A DNA stretch of 64,000 nucleotides from Nocardioides sp. QY071. Lineage in GTDB: Bacteria; Actinomycetota; Actinomycetes; Propionibacteriales; Nocardioidaceae. This document shows positions 37,902-48,994 of this stretch, piece after piece. The notes beneath the pieces were generated by a model that saw only the letters and a list, made by a program, of their open reading frames with translations, did no database searches and was not told where the DNA came from. Position numbers and translations under genes: made by a program. Numbering within the stretch: the first letter of the stretch is position 1; each line of letters begins with the position of its first letter. The stretch covers positions 4,836,001 to 4,900,000 of the forward strand of contig NZ_CP124681.1 in assembly GCF_029961765.1 (NCBI RefSeq), read 5' to 3'.

Positions 37902-38513
37902 ATGCCCGAGCCCGCTCCGGCCCGCCGGATGCGGGTGCGGGAGGACCCCGCCGTACGACGGCAGGCGATCCTCGACAGCGCCGCGACCCTGTTCGCGCGG
38001 CGCGGGTACGCCGACACGACGGTGCGGCACATCGCGGACGAGGCCGAGATCCAGTCGGGCAGCCTGTATCACTACTTCGCCTCCAAGGACGCGCTCCTCG
38101 AGGCGGTGCTGCGGGAGTTCCTGGCCGACCTGGCGGCGGCGACCGAGGCGATCGTCCGCGCGGACGCACCGCCGCGGCAGCGGGTCGGCGACCTGGTCCG
38201 GCACGCCCTCGGCCTGATCGCCGAGCGGCCGGCCTGGGTGCTGACCTACCAGAACGAGTTCCTCCGGCTGGTCGACCAGCCGGGCTTCGACTTCGTGGCC
38301 GAGCAGAGCGCGGCGATCGAGGCCGGGTGGGTGCGCGCGCTGACCGAGAGTGCCGACGCCGGGGACTTCGCGGTCGACGTACCGGTGGACGTGCGGTACC
38401 GCCTGGTGCGCGACGCGACCTGGACCGCGGTGCGCTGGTACCGCGCCGGCTCGGCGAGCGATGCGGACACGCTGGCCGAGCAGTACCTCGCGGTCTTCTA
38501 CGGCACGCACTAG
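37902..38513 (+). CDS. TetR-family regulator, KstR2-like
   Basis: 203 residues from the ATG at 37902 (a GTG three bases earlier is possible). The N-terminal helix-turn-helix is RRGYADTTVRHIADEAEIQS with GSLYHYFASKDALLEAVLRE. The ligand domain matches KstR2 of mycobacteria in several blocks: VLTYQNEFLRLVDQPGFDFV, VDVRYRLVRDATWTAVRWYR and AEQYLAVFYG. KstR2 represses the late steroid ring-degradation genes and responds to HIP-CoA. No canonical KstR2 operator (AAGCAAG-type) is seen here, so the ligand may differ. Its TAG overlaps the TAG of the convergent epimerase gene in a CTAG. Confidence 0.87.
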   Translation: MPEPAPARRMRVREDPAVRRQAILDSAATLFARRGYADTTVRHIADEAEIQSGSLYHYFASKDALLEAVLREFLADLAAATEAIVRADAPPRQRVGDLVRHALGLIAERPAWVLTYQNEFLRLVDQPGFDFVAEQSAAIEAGWVRALTESADAGDFAVDVPVDVRYRLVRDATWTAVRWYRAGSASDADTLAEQYLAVFYGTH

Positions 38514-39439
38514 ACCCGGGGCGGGAGCGCGTCGACCGCGGCCACCATGGTGCGCAGGGTCTCCGCGATGTCGCCACGGTGGTAGCCGAGGAGCGCCTGC
38601 TCCGTCGCGTCGGGCTCGTAGCGCAGCGTCACGCCCTTGCCGGCCACCAGGAAGTCGTCGGGCAGGAAGGCATGGTCCTCGTCGCAGACCGCGACGGTGC
38701 GCTCGGCGCCGGCGGCGTCGAACAGGGCCTGGAAGTAACCCTGGAAGGTGAGGTTCTCGTCGCCGATGAGGTACGCACGGCCGGACTCGCCGTGCTCGAC
38801 GGCACCCGCCACGGCGGCGGCGACGGCGTGCACCGACATGTAGTTGGTGCCACCGTGGGGCGCGCAGTCCGGCACCCGGTCGGCCATCGCGCCGCGGGCC
38901 CAGCGGACCATCTTGGCGAAGGCGTGCAGGGCGCGGCCGGGGGCGACGCCGACCACGTTCGGCGGGTTGACCGCGCACACGGCGAAGTCGTCGGTGGCCA
39001 GCGCGAGGACGCCCGCCTCGGCGTCGGCGCGGGCCTTGACGTAGGCGTTGGTGGCGACCAGGTCGGGCAGCACCTGGTGGTAGTAGCTGCCGACCAGCAC
39101 CGCCCGCCGTACGCCGGCCTCCCGGGCCTCCGCGAAGAAGGCCGGCAGGCTCGCGGTCTGCACGTCCTGCCAGGTCTCGGCCGAGGCGTGCACGCCGACG
39201 TGGCGGATGTCCTGGGCGGCGGCGAAGACGATCGCGTCGACGCCCCGGAGGCGGTCGGCCCAGCCCGGCCGGGTGTAGTCGCCCTCGACCCAGTCGAACG
39301 CGGCCGCGGGCGAGCCCTCCTCGGGTTGATTGCGGCCGGCGACCGCGACGTCGTACCCACGACGGGCGAGCTCGGCCGCCACCGTCGAACCGATCAGGCC
39401 GGTGCCACCGACCACCAGGACCCGCTGTGCGACGCTCAT
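38510..39439 (-). CDS. NAD-dependent epimerase/dehydratase (extended SDR)
   Basis: 309 residues from the ATG at 39439. Rossmann motif RVLVVGGTGLIGSTVAAELA, strand-2 region VAVAGRNQPEEG, and VFAAAQDIRHVGVHA; the usual YxxxK reads NAYVKARADAEAG. The atypical NmrA-like SDR group is an alternative. A C-terminal domain with GRAYLIGDENLTFQGYFQAL follows. Substrate unknown. A TATC-AAC palindrome lies 15 bases upstream of the start. Convergent with the KstR2-like gene. Confidence 0.85.
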   Translation of the reverse strand: MSVAQRVLVVGGTGLIGSTVAAELARRGYDVAVAGRNQPEEGSPAAAFDWVEGDYTRPGWADRLRGVDAIVFAAAQDIRHVGVHASAETWQDVQTASLPAFFAEAREAGVRRAVLVGSYYHQVLPDLVATNAYVKARADAEAGVLALATDDFAVCAVNPPNVVGVAPGRALHAFAKMVRWARGAMADRVPDCAPHGGTNYMSVHAVAAAVAGAVEHGESGRAYLIGDENLTFQGYFQALFDAAGAERTVAVCDEDHAFLPDDFLVAGKGVTLRYEPDATEQALLGYHRGDIAETLRTMVAAVDALPPRV

Positions 39440-39453
39440 GCTCTCCCTCGTCC

Positions 39454-39481
39454 CTATCTAACGCTTGTTCGATAAGGATAG
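39454..39481. promoter_or_regulatory. TetR-type palindrome before the epimerase gene
   Basis: The outer arms CTATC and GATAG are perfect, and within them TATCTAACGC faces TTGTTCGATA (an imperfect 20-base palindrome). The spacing and AAC/GTT half-sites are typical of TetR-family operators. It is 15 bases from the ATG at 39439, and a TetR gene lies directly behind the epimerase gene, so it is a reasonable target (inference). Confidence 0.55.
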
Positions 39482-39514
39482 AGGGCGACGGCGCGCCGTC
39501 AACCGGGCGGTCCG

Positions 39515-40351
39515 TCAGGCGGGAACCAGCGTGATGTCGCCGGACACGGTGGTGGCGCGCAGCTCGACATGGTCGGCGCCGGGCTCGGGCTGACCGACCG
39601 GCGCCAGGGTCGAGCTGACCCGGCCGGAGACGGTGGTGAGGTCGGTCCAGACCGGCGTACCTGCGGGGATCCCGACGTGCACCCGGGTCGAGGCGCCCTT
39701 GACGAGGATCCGGCCGCGGCGCGCCGTACGCACGACGACGTCGCCCGACCCGGTCTTGCTGGTGAGGTCGGCGGTGCTCTCGCCGACCTCGAGGTCGCCG
39801 GAGCCGGTCTTGACGACGGCGGTGCCGAGGGCCTGCCCGAGGCAGACGTCGCCGGAGCCGGTGGAGACCGAGGCGGCGCGGGCGACACGGCCCAGGTCGA
39901 CCGCACCGGAGCCGGTGCGGACCCGGACGTCGCCGTCGACCTCGGCGACGCTGACGTCGCCCGAGCCGGTGTCGACGACGACGGTCGTGGCCTGGTCGAG
40001 GACGACCGTGCCGGAGCCGCTCTTGACCCGGGCGGTCATCAGCCGTCCGCTGGCAGTGATGCCCGCGCTGCCGCTGCGGGCGACCAGGTCGCTGTCGAGC
40101 GGGACGACGACCTCGATGTCGAGCTCGTCGGCACGGCCGAAGATGCCGTTGCGCGGCTTCGGGGCGTGGACGCCGATGCGGCGGCCGTCCTGGGTCACCC
40201 GCACCTCGGCCGCGCGGGCACCGGCCACGGCGACCTCGGTGGTGTCCTGCTCGGCGACCCGGACGACGATCCGGCCGCGGCCGTTCTCGACGTGCAGGCG
40301 GACCGGGCCCGGGGTCTCGAGGACCTGGCGGAGGGGTTCGTGGTCGTTCAT
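39515..40351 (-). CDS. DUF4097 (adhesin-like beta-helix) protein
   Basis: 278 residues from an ATG at 40351. The central part is a repetitive beta-solenoid with the recurring TGSGD/KSGSG turn: ARVKSGSGTVVLDQA, VVDTGSGDVSVAEV, VRTGSGAVDLGRV, SVSTGSGDVCLGQ, VVKTGSGDLEVGE and SKTGSGDVVVRTA, six rungs of about 18-20 residues. No signal peptide, so it is probably cytoplasmic. Start lies 24 bases after the stop of the RHH-domain gene; DUF4097 and HicB-like RHH proteins are often paired in actinobacteria. Function unknown. Confidence 0.85.
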   Translation of the reverse strand: MNDHEPLRQVLETPGPVRLHVENGRGRIVVRVAEQDTTEVAVAGARAAEVRVTQDGRRIGVHAPKPRNGIFGRADELDIEVVVPLDSDLVARSGSAGITASGRLMTARVKSGSGTVVLDQATTVVVDTGSGDVSVAEVDGDVRVRTGSGAVDLGRVARAASVSTGSGDVCLGQALGTAVVKTGSGDLEVGESTADLTSKTGSGDVVVRTARRGRILVKGASTRVHVGIPAGTPVWTDLTTVSGRVSSTLAPVGQPEPGADHVELRATTVSGDITLVPA

Positions 40352-40375
40352 GGGCTTCTCCTGTCTGGAGGCTGG

Positions 40376-40930
40376 TCAGAGCCAGCCGGTGAGGCGTCGG
40401 TTGGCGCCGGGCTTGCCCGCGGACGGCGGGCCGAACGGGAAGTCGTGTCCGAACGGGACGCTGGACAGGTCGACGTCGACGTGGAGCGCCCTGTCGCTGG
40501 TGGCTCCGCGGATCAGGCTGACCAGCCAGGTGTTGAGCGACTGTCCGGCGCGGGCGGCCGCCTCGTCAGCGCGGGCCTTGAGCGACTCGGGCAGTCGCAG
40601 GCTGACACGCGCCTGCCCCTCGTCCTCGGTGGGCACCTCGGCCGGCACCGGCCCGGTCACCTGCTGCGGCAGCATCGCCTGGTCCGGCTCGGGCGCCGTC
40701 ACGACGAAGTCGAGGTCGCGCCCGTCGAGCCGCACGTCGACGCCACCGCTCGGCATCGCCGCCGTGATCTCGGCCGCCGCCTGGCTGATCGCCTCCATCA
40801 CCGCGAGCCGGACCGCCGGGTCCAGCGCGTAGCCCAGCCGCTCGGCGACCTCCCGCGCCTGCTCCCCCGCGCTCTCGGCAGCAGCGAGGAGGTCGCGACG
40901 GAGGCTGTCGACGTACGGCGTGATGTCCAT
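40376..40930 (-). CDS. HicB-like ribbon-helix-helix protein
   Basis: 184 residues from the ATG at 40930 (a GTG at 40939 is in frame). N-terminal helix DITPYVDSLRRDLLAAAESA; the C-terminal part has an RHH-type DNA-binding element, ARVSLRLPESLKARADEAAA with RAGQSLNTWLVSLIRGA, as in HicB-type antitoxins. No HicA-type toxin (dsRBD fold with a catalytic His) is found in either flank, so it is more likely a regulator of its own operon with the DUF4097 gene. A 10 of 11-base inverted repeat lies just upstream. Confidence 0.78.
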   Translation of the reverse strand: MDITPYVDSLRRDLLAAAESAGEQAREVAERLGYALDPAVRLAVMEAISQAAAEITAAMPSGGVDVRLDGRDLDFVVTAPEPDQAMLPQQVTGPVPAEVPTEDEGQARVSLRLPESLKARADEAAARAGQSLNTWLVSLIRGATSDRALHVDVDLSSVPFGHDFPFGPPSAGKPGANRRLTGWL

Positions 40931-40940
40931 GGACGCCACT

Positions 40941-40983
40941 ATGACATCACGTTGACGCCATTTTCAAGCCATCGTGACGTCAT
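40941..40983. promoter_or_regulatory. Inverted repeat upstream of the RHH gene
   Basis: ATGACATCACG at 40941-40951 faces CGTGACGTCAT at 40973-40983 (10 of 11 positions pair). It starts 10 bases upstream of the ATG. RHH proteins usually bind such sites to repress themselves, so autoregulation is plausible. Confidence 0.5.
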
Positions 40984-40990
40984 TCCCGCC

Positions 40991-41101
40991 GACCCGGCGC
41001 CAAGTGGCTCCTAAATCGCGCCGACCCGGCAGAAAGTGTCTCGGCGCGCGAGACACTTTCTGCCGGGTCGGCGGGAGATCGGCGCCAGTTCGAGCCGGGT
41101 C
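40991..41101. repeat. Symmetric array of 32-base repeat units, locus C
   Basis: One top-strand unit at 40991-41022 (GACCCGGCGCCAAGTGG), then a perfect 21-base-stem hairpin at 41023-41069 (arms open GACCCGGCAGAAAGTG, loop GCGCG), then one bottom-strand unit at 41070-41101 ending GAGCCGGGTC. It begins 60 bases upstream of the RHH gene and ends 5 bases from the stop of the acyl-CoA synthetase gene. Shortest of the three arrays and the one with the longest central stem. Confidence 0.9.
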
Positions 41102-41106
41102 GGCGA

Positions 41107-42750
41107 TCAGGTGAGACCGAGGAGCTCGGTGGACCTCTCCCGCATCTCCACCTTGCGGACCTTGCCGGTGACGGTCATCGGGAACTCGTCGACCAGCAGC
41201 ACGTAGCGCGGGATCTTGTAGTGGGCGAGCTTCCCGCTCGCGAACGCGCGCACCCCGTCGGCGTCGAGCGGATCGGCGCCGGGGCGCAGCCGGAGCCAGG
41301 CGCACAGCTCCTCGCCGTACTTCTCGTCGGGGACGCCGACGACCTGGACGTCCTCGACGTCGGGGTGGGTGTAGAGGAACTCCTCGATCTCGCGCGGGTA
41401 GATGTTCTCGCCGCCGCGGATGACCATGTCCTTGATCCGGCCGACGATGTTGGCGTACCCGTCCTCGCGCATCACGGCCAGGTCCCCGGTGTGCATCCAG
41501 CCCTCGGCGTCGATCGCCTCGGCGGTCTTGGCGTCGCCCTCCTCCTGGCCCAGTGGCCAGTAGCCGAGCATCACGGAGTACCCGCGGGTGCAGAACTCGC
41601 CCGGAGTGCCGCGCGGCACCGTCTCGCCCGTGACCGGGTCGACGATGCGGATCTCGACGTGCGGCGCGGCCCGGCCGATGGTCGACGTACGACGGTCGAG
41701 GTCGTCGTCCGCGCGGGTCTGGCAGCTGACCGGGCTGGTCTCGGTCATGCCGTACGCGATGGAGACCTCGGCCATGTGCATGTCGTGGATGCATCGCTTC
41801 ATCACCTCGACCGGGCAGATCGAGCCGGCCATGATGCCGGTGCGCAGGGTGGCGAGGTCGTAGGCACCGAAGTCGGGGGCGTTCTGCATGGCGATGAACA
41901 TGGTCGGTACGCCGTAGACCGCCGTGCAGCGCTCGTCCTGGACCGCCCGCAGCGTGATCGCCGGGTCGAAGCCGGGCGCCGGGATGACCATGGTGGCGCC
42001 GTGGGTGACGCAGCCGAGGTTGGCCATCACCATGCCGAAGCAGTGGTAGAAGGGCACCGGGATGCACAGCCGGTCCTGCTCGCTGAACCCGATCAGCTCG
42101 GTGACGAAGTAGCCGTTGTTGAGGATGTTGCGGTGGCTGAGCGTGGCGCCCTTCGGGAAGCCGGTGGTGCCGCTCGTGTACTGGATGTTGATCGGGTCGT
42201 CGGGCCGCAGCCCGGCCTGGCGCTCGGCGAGCACGTCCTCGGGGAGGTCCCGGCCGGCGTCGACGAGCCGTTGCCAGTCGTCGCTGTCGACGTACAGCGT
42301 CTGCTCGAGGCCGGGCACCTCGCCCGCGGCGACGACCTCCTCGACCATGCCCTTGTAGTCGCTGGTCTTGAAGCTGGTCGCGGCCAGCAGGAGACGCAGC
42401 CCGGACTGGTTGACGGCGTAGGCGAACTCATGGGTGCGGTACGACGGGTTGACGTTGACCAGGATCGCGCCCGCCTTCGCGGCGGCGAACTGGACGATCG
42501 TCCACTCGGCGCAGTTCGGCGCCCACATCCCGACCCGGTCGCCCTTCGCGATCCCGAGCCCGATCAGCCCGCGGGCCGCCTCGTTGACCGCGTCGTCGAA
42601 CGCACGCCAGGTCCACCGGCGCCCGCTCGCGACCTCGACCAGCGCCTCGCGGTCGGGCCACCTGGCGACGGTGCGCTCGAGGTTGGCCCCGATCGTCTCG
42701 TCGAGGAGGGGCGTGGTGGTCTCGCCGGCGGCGTACGACAGGTCCGTCAT
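41107..42750 (-). CDS. Acyl-CoA synthetase, AMP-binding (FadD35-like)
   Basis: 547 residues from the ATG at 42750. ANL-superfamily enzyme: P-loop YTSGTTGFPKGATLSHRN, A5 motif IAYGMTETSPVSCQT, EGWMHTGDLAVMREDGYANI, hinge VGRIKDMVIRGGENIYPREI and the catalytic Lys at the C-terminus in MTVTGKVRKVEMRE. It activates a carboxylic acid with ATP and CoA. The sequence follows the medium-chain/FadD35 group commonly annotated as AMP-binding protein in actinobacteria. It is flanked by repeats on both sides: locus C at its stop and a bipartite hairpin upstream. Confidence 0.93.
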   Translation of the reverse strand: MTDLSYAAGETTTPLLDETIGANLERTVARWPDREALVEVASGRRWTWRAFDDAVNEAARGLIGLGIAKGDRVGMWAPNCAEWTIVQFAAAKAGAILVNVNPSYRTHEFAYAVNQSGLRLLLAATSFKTSDYKGMVEEVVAAGEVPGLEQTLYVDSDDWQRLVDAGRDLPEDVLAERQAGLRPDDPINIQYTSGTTGFPKGATLSHRNILNNGYFVTELIGFSEQDRLCIPVPFYHCFGMVMANLGCVTHGATMVIPAPGFDPAITLRAVQDERCTAVYGVPTMFIAMQNAPDFGAYDLATLRTGIMAGSICPVEVMKRCIHDMHMAEVSIAYGMTETSPVSCQTRADDDLDRRTSTIGRAAPHVEIRIVDPVTGETVPRGTPGEFCTRGYSVMLGYWPLGQEEGDAKTAEAIDAEGWMHTGDLAVMREDGYANIVGRIKDMVIRGGENIYPREIEEFLYTHPDVEDVQVVGVPDEKYGEELCAWLRLRPGADPLDADGVRAFASGKLAHYKIPRYVLLVDEFPMTVTGKVRKVEMRERSTELLGLT

Positions 42751-42809
42751 GCCCCCATGGTGACGCTCCGGTGACCGCGATCACACCCCTCGAAGGAAGG
42801 TAGGTGCTG

Positions 42810-42880
42810 GTGCATGAATCCCCGGCCGACCGGGGATTCATGCACTTGTCGGGGGTTGCAACGCCTGACAAGTACAGGAA
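42810..42880. repeat. Bipartite hairpin repeat, copy 2
   Basis: Module 2 is complete here: a perfect 16-base stem, GTGCATGAATCCCCGG at 42810-42825 with its complement at 42830-42845, loop CCGA. Module 1 overlaps it: CTTGTCGGGGGTTG then CAACGCCTGACAAG (42845-42872), followed by ACAGGAA. Both modules are shared with 29798-29864. It lies between the acyl-CoA synthetase start and the etfD terminator. Confidence 0.85.
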
Positions 42881-42908
42881 AGCCCCATCCGCCGTGACGG
42901 ATGGGGCT
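42881..42908 (-). terminator. Intrinsic terminator of etfD
   Basis: AGCCCCATCCG at 42881-42891 pairs perfectly with CGGATGGGGCT at 42898-42908 around a 6-base loop. It lies 13 bases past the etfD stop on the minus strand, and in that direction the stem is followed by TTTCC, a short U tract. Confidence 0.8.
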
Positions 42909-42921
42909 CCTGGGATCCGAC

Positions 42922-46131
<3,210 letters not shown>

Positions 46132-46213
46132 CAGCTCCTCATCCGGCAGGGAGTCAAGGGGCGCGCACAGGAGTGCGCGCGACGAGCCTAGTGCCGGACG
46201 ACGGACCCCGCCG

Positions 46214-46234
46214 CGATAGGCAAGCCTTACCCAC
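46214..46234. promoter_or_regulatory. IdeR-like site upstream of etfD
   Basis: ATAGGCAAGCCTTACCCAC (46216-46234) matches 15 of 19 positions of the IdeR/DtxR box, including AGG and SCTWACC. It lies 85 bases before the etfD start. Weaker than the box at 29868 but positioned to make an iron-rich enzyme responsive to iron supply. Confidence 0.45.
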
Positions 46235-46262
46235 GTGCGCTGGCGCCGCGGGCACAGCGGAT

Positions 46263-46278
46263 ACTACCGGCAGGTAAC
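46263..46278. promoter_or_regulatory. GTTAC-type palindromic operator upstream of etfD
   Basis: Read on the minus strand it is GTTACCTGCCGGTAGT, differing from the enoyl-CoA hydratase site (GTTACCTGCGGGTAGC) at two positions only. It is 132 bases before the etfD start and 24 bases past the stop of the next gene on the same strand, so only etfD can be its target. Confidence 0.65.
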
Positions 46279-46301
46279 TTCGTTGCGCCGTGAGCATCGC
46301 C

Positions 46302-48872
46302 TCACCGGCGGTACTTGACCTTCTTCACCGTTCCGTCGGCCCTGAGCTTCACGACGACGGTCACCTTGACCAGCTTCTTGGTCGTCGTGCCGTCCTTCCT
46401 GATCTTCTTCGCCTTGGCGCAGAACGTGAACCTGTTGTCGAGGCGCAGGTAGGGCTGCCCGACCTTCGCGATCACCCGGTCGGTCGTGAAGTGCTTGCGG
46501 ACCATCCGCTTGCCGAGCCTCTTCGCCTTCGCCAGCGACATCCGCAGGTTCGGGTTGCGGCACGAGTCGGGACGTACGCCGTACGCGCGCTCCCACATCT
46601 GCAGGTAGGCCTCGGCGCCGCGGGCCATGTCGTCGACGATCTTCGCGCCGTCGCCGGGATGCTGGGCGTCGGCGACCTGGCGCAGGTCCTCGACCCAGTC
46701 GGGATAGAGGCCGTACTGCGCGACCCCGTCGGTGTTGATGTCCCACACCCGCTGGCCGGCACGCTGCTTGTCGATCGTCACGCCGCCGAGGCCGGTGAAC
46801 GGGTAGCGGACCGGGTTGGGCACGTCGGCCCCGCGCGGGTTGCCCTGCGCGCCGAGACCGTTGATGTCGGCGCCGAACCCGAAGCCGAAGTAGTAGCGCG
46901 AGTCCGCCCAGCCGAGGTGGCGGCGCCACTTGGCGACGAACCCGGTCGAGTCGCCGGCGTACGGCGTGATGAAGCCGCCGGAGCGGTAGATGCGCGGGTA
47001 GGTGTCGGGCGTCGACCACGAGTGGCTCGAGATGACGCCGGCGTAGCGCAGGTCCTCGATGACGTCCATCGACGCGGCGCGCGCCCTGACCGAGAGGTGG
47101 TCGGGGTCGAAGACCATCCTGCGCTTCGCGAGGCCCTCGATCGTGTGCACGCCGAGATCGGTCAGGCCGCGCTTGTTGCAGTGGGCGGGCTGCGGGTAGA
47201 GCGGCAGCGCCGGGAGCAGGCCGAGCACCTTGCCGAGCGCGCCGAAGAGCGCGTCCTGCTGGCCGGCGGTGATGTCGGGGATGGTGATCTGCGCGTTGTC
47301 GGAGGACTCGCCGTCGGCCGGCTCGCAGTGCTCCATCGCCCAGAAGGTGCCGGTCTCGAGGAAGTTGGCGGCGTTGACGAGCGGCCCGATGGCACCGGCG
47401 TCGCCGGCGACACCGGCGAGGGCGTTGTCGAACTTGTTGACCAGCTCCATCTGGCGTACGCCGAGAGCCTGCATCTCGTCGAGGTTGGCGTCGATCTCCT
47501 GCGGCGTGCACGCCGGGAAGTCGCGGCCGAGGACGGTCTTGTAGGTGCAGCCGAACGGGATGGACGTCTCGATGCCCATGACGACCGCCATCTTGCCGGC
47601 GTTGATGACGCGGCGGGCCTCGAAGGGGTCCCTCACGATCCGGTAGAAGCCCTTGCCGGGACCGCCGAACTGCGCGTCGATGTAGTCCTGCATCGTGTGC
47701 ATGTCCTTGGCCTGCAGCCGGATCGAGGTCATGTCGTCGCAGGAGTTCTTCTTCAGCGGGTAGAGCTGGCAGAGCTTGTTGTTCTCGACGAGCAGGTTGA
47801 CGAACAGCCGCTCACCGCCTCGCCACGCCCGCTCCAGCCAGCGGTAGTAGGTGCCCTCGTGGGTCAGCGACTCGGGCGCCGGCCAGTCCTTGAAGGTCGG
47901 CCAGCCGACCGGGTCGTGGGACGGCTTGCCGGAGAGCACCGACTCGAGCAGCGCGCCCTTGCCGCCGGTGATCTTGTGATCGGCGCAGTCGTCGAGGGCG
48001 TACGGCGCGCCGTACTCGTGCCACGGACGGCCACAGTGCACCTTGCCGCCGAGGAACTCGAAGGCCATGCCGTGGGTGTGGGCGTCGACGAACCCGCGGA
48101 CCTCCTGGTAGGGCTTCGCCCCGCCGAAGGGCTCGCCGGAGACGTTGACGTCGGCCTCGGGGTACTCCGGGCAGCCGCCGGCCAGCGCGACCTGGAAGGT
48201 GGTGCCGGACGCGCCGCTGGTGAGGGTGCCGCCCTGCGCCACGAGGGCGCCGGCGCCGTCGATCTGGAAGGTGAAGGCGCCGTTGCCGCCGGTGACGGTC
48301 CAGTCGGCCTGCGGGCTCGGCTTGGCGGCGAGGGCCACCGAGCCGTTGCCGTTGCGGGTCAGCTCGCCGGTCGGGGTGTGCAGCAGGTAGCCGCCGAGAC
48401 GGGTCGCCTTGAAGTAGTAGGGGCCGAAGGCCGTGCCACCGGCAGTGAGGGTGTAGCAGCCCCCGGCCATCGCATAGCGGTCGGCGGGCACGGCCGAGCG
48501 GGCCGGGTAGGCCGCGGTCGGGACCAGGCGGGGCTCGGGGAGCGCGCGCTCGGTGTCGACGTAGGACGCCGCGGCCCTGCGCTCACGCGCCGTCGTCGGG
48601 TCGACGACGTCCTCACCGACGGCGAGGCCGCGGGCGACCTCGTTCTTGGTGCGCGGGTCGTTGTGGTCGTGGGGCGGGAGCAGGGCGTCGTCGTGCGGGA
48701 CGCCGAGGTCGGACTTCTGCTGCTCGGCGGCGGAGGCGAGCGACGTCGTACCGTCGCCGGAGCCCGATGCCGGTACGGCGAGCGCGACGCCGACCACGGA
48801 CAGCGCGACGAGCGCGGCGAGTCCGACCCGCTGCCACCCCTGGGGGCGTGCGACCTGTGCCTCGTCCACCAC
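46302..48872 (-). CDS. Large exported metal-dependent hydrolase-like protein
   Basis: 856 residues from the ATG at 48872. The N-terminal helix VGLAALVALSVVGVALAVPA acts as signal or anchor. Residues ~130-225 are beta-rich (FGPYYFKATRLGGYLLHTPT). From ~255 a TIM-barrel-like hydrolase domain begins with VRGFVDAHTHGMAFEFLGG, an HxH metal site, and continues with VMGIETSIPFGCTY, KRRMVFDPDHLSVRAR and YAGVISSHSWSTPDTYPRIY, positions where amidohydrolases or M19-type dipeptidases place further metal ligands. The Lys-rich C-terminus (KKIRKDGTTTKKLVKVTVVV) may bind cell-wall polymers. I recognise the general fold but not the specific family or substrate. Confidence 0.72.
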   Translation of the reverse strand: MVDEAQVARPQGWQRVGLAALVALSVVGVALAVPASGSGDGTTSLASAAEQQKSDLGVPHDDALLPPHDHNDPRTKNEVARGLAVGEDVVDPTTARERRAAASYVDTERALPEPRLVPTAAYPARSAVPADRYAMAGGCYTLTAGGTAFGPYYFKATRLGGYLLHTPTGELTRNGNGSVALAAKPSPQADWTVTGGNGAFTFQIDGAGALVAQGGTLTSGASGTTFQVALAGGCPEYPEADVNVSGEPFGGAKPYQEVRGFVDAHTHGMAFEFLGGKVHCGRPWHEYGAPYALDDCADHKITGGKGALLESVLSGKPSHDPVGWPTFKDWPAPESLTHEGTYYRWLERAWRGGERLFVNLLVENNKLCQLYPLKKNSCDDMTSIRLQAKDMHTMQDYIDAQFGGPGKGFYRIVRDPFEARRVINAGKMAVVMGIETSIPFGCTYKTVLGRDFPACTPQEIDANLDEMQALGVRQMELVNKFDNALAGVAGDAGAIGPLVNAANFLETGTFWAMEHCEPADGESSDNAQITIPDITAGQQDALFGALGKVLGLLPALPLYPQPAHCNKRGLTDLGVHTIEGLAKRRMVFDPDHLSVRARAASMDVIEDLRYAGVISSHSWSTPDTYPRIYRSGGFITPYAGDSTGFVAKWRRHLGWADSRYYFGFGFGADINGLGAQGNPRGADVPNPVRYPFTGLGGVTIDKQRAGQRVWDINTDGVAQYGLYPDWVEDLRQVADAQHPGDGAKIVDDMARGAEAYLQMWERAYGVRPDSCRNPNLRMSLAKAKRLGKRMVRKHFTTDRVIAKVGQPYLRLDNRFTFCAKAKKIRKDGTTTKKLVKVTVVVKLRADGTVKKVKYRR

Positions 48873-48994
48873 TTCACCTCCCCGCTCCGGGGCACGCCAC
48901 AGTGACCCCGATCACTCCTCCAACGACGAGCCGCGGTCGAGGTGACGGGAAAGATGAATGGCTGTCAGATTTCATGGAGCGGCATGATGCGTCC

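Noticed and set aside
40376..40930. Classical HicAB toxin-antitoxin pair
   Set aside because: No HicA-type toxin gene lies on either side; the neighbour is a DUF4097 beta-solenoid protein.
46290..48905. Long plus-strand open frame opposite the exported hydrolase gene
   Set aside because: Antisense shadow: no recognisable motif, and the minus strand encodes a signal peptide and metal-site motifs.
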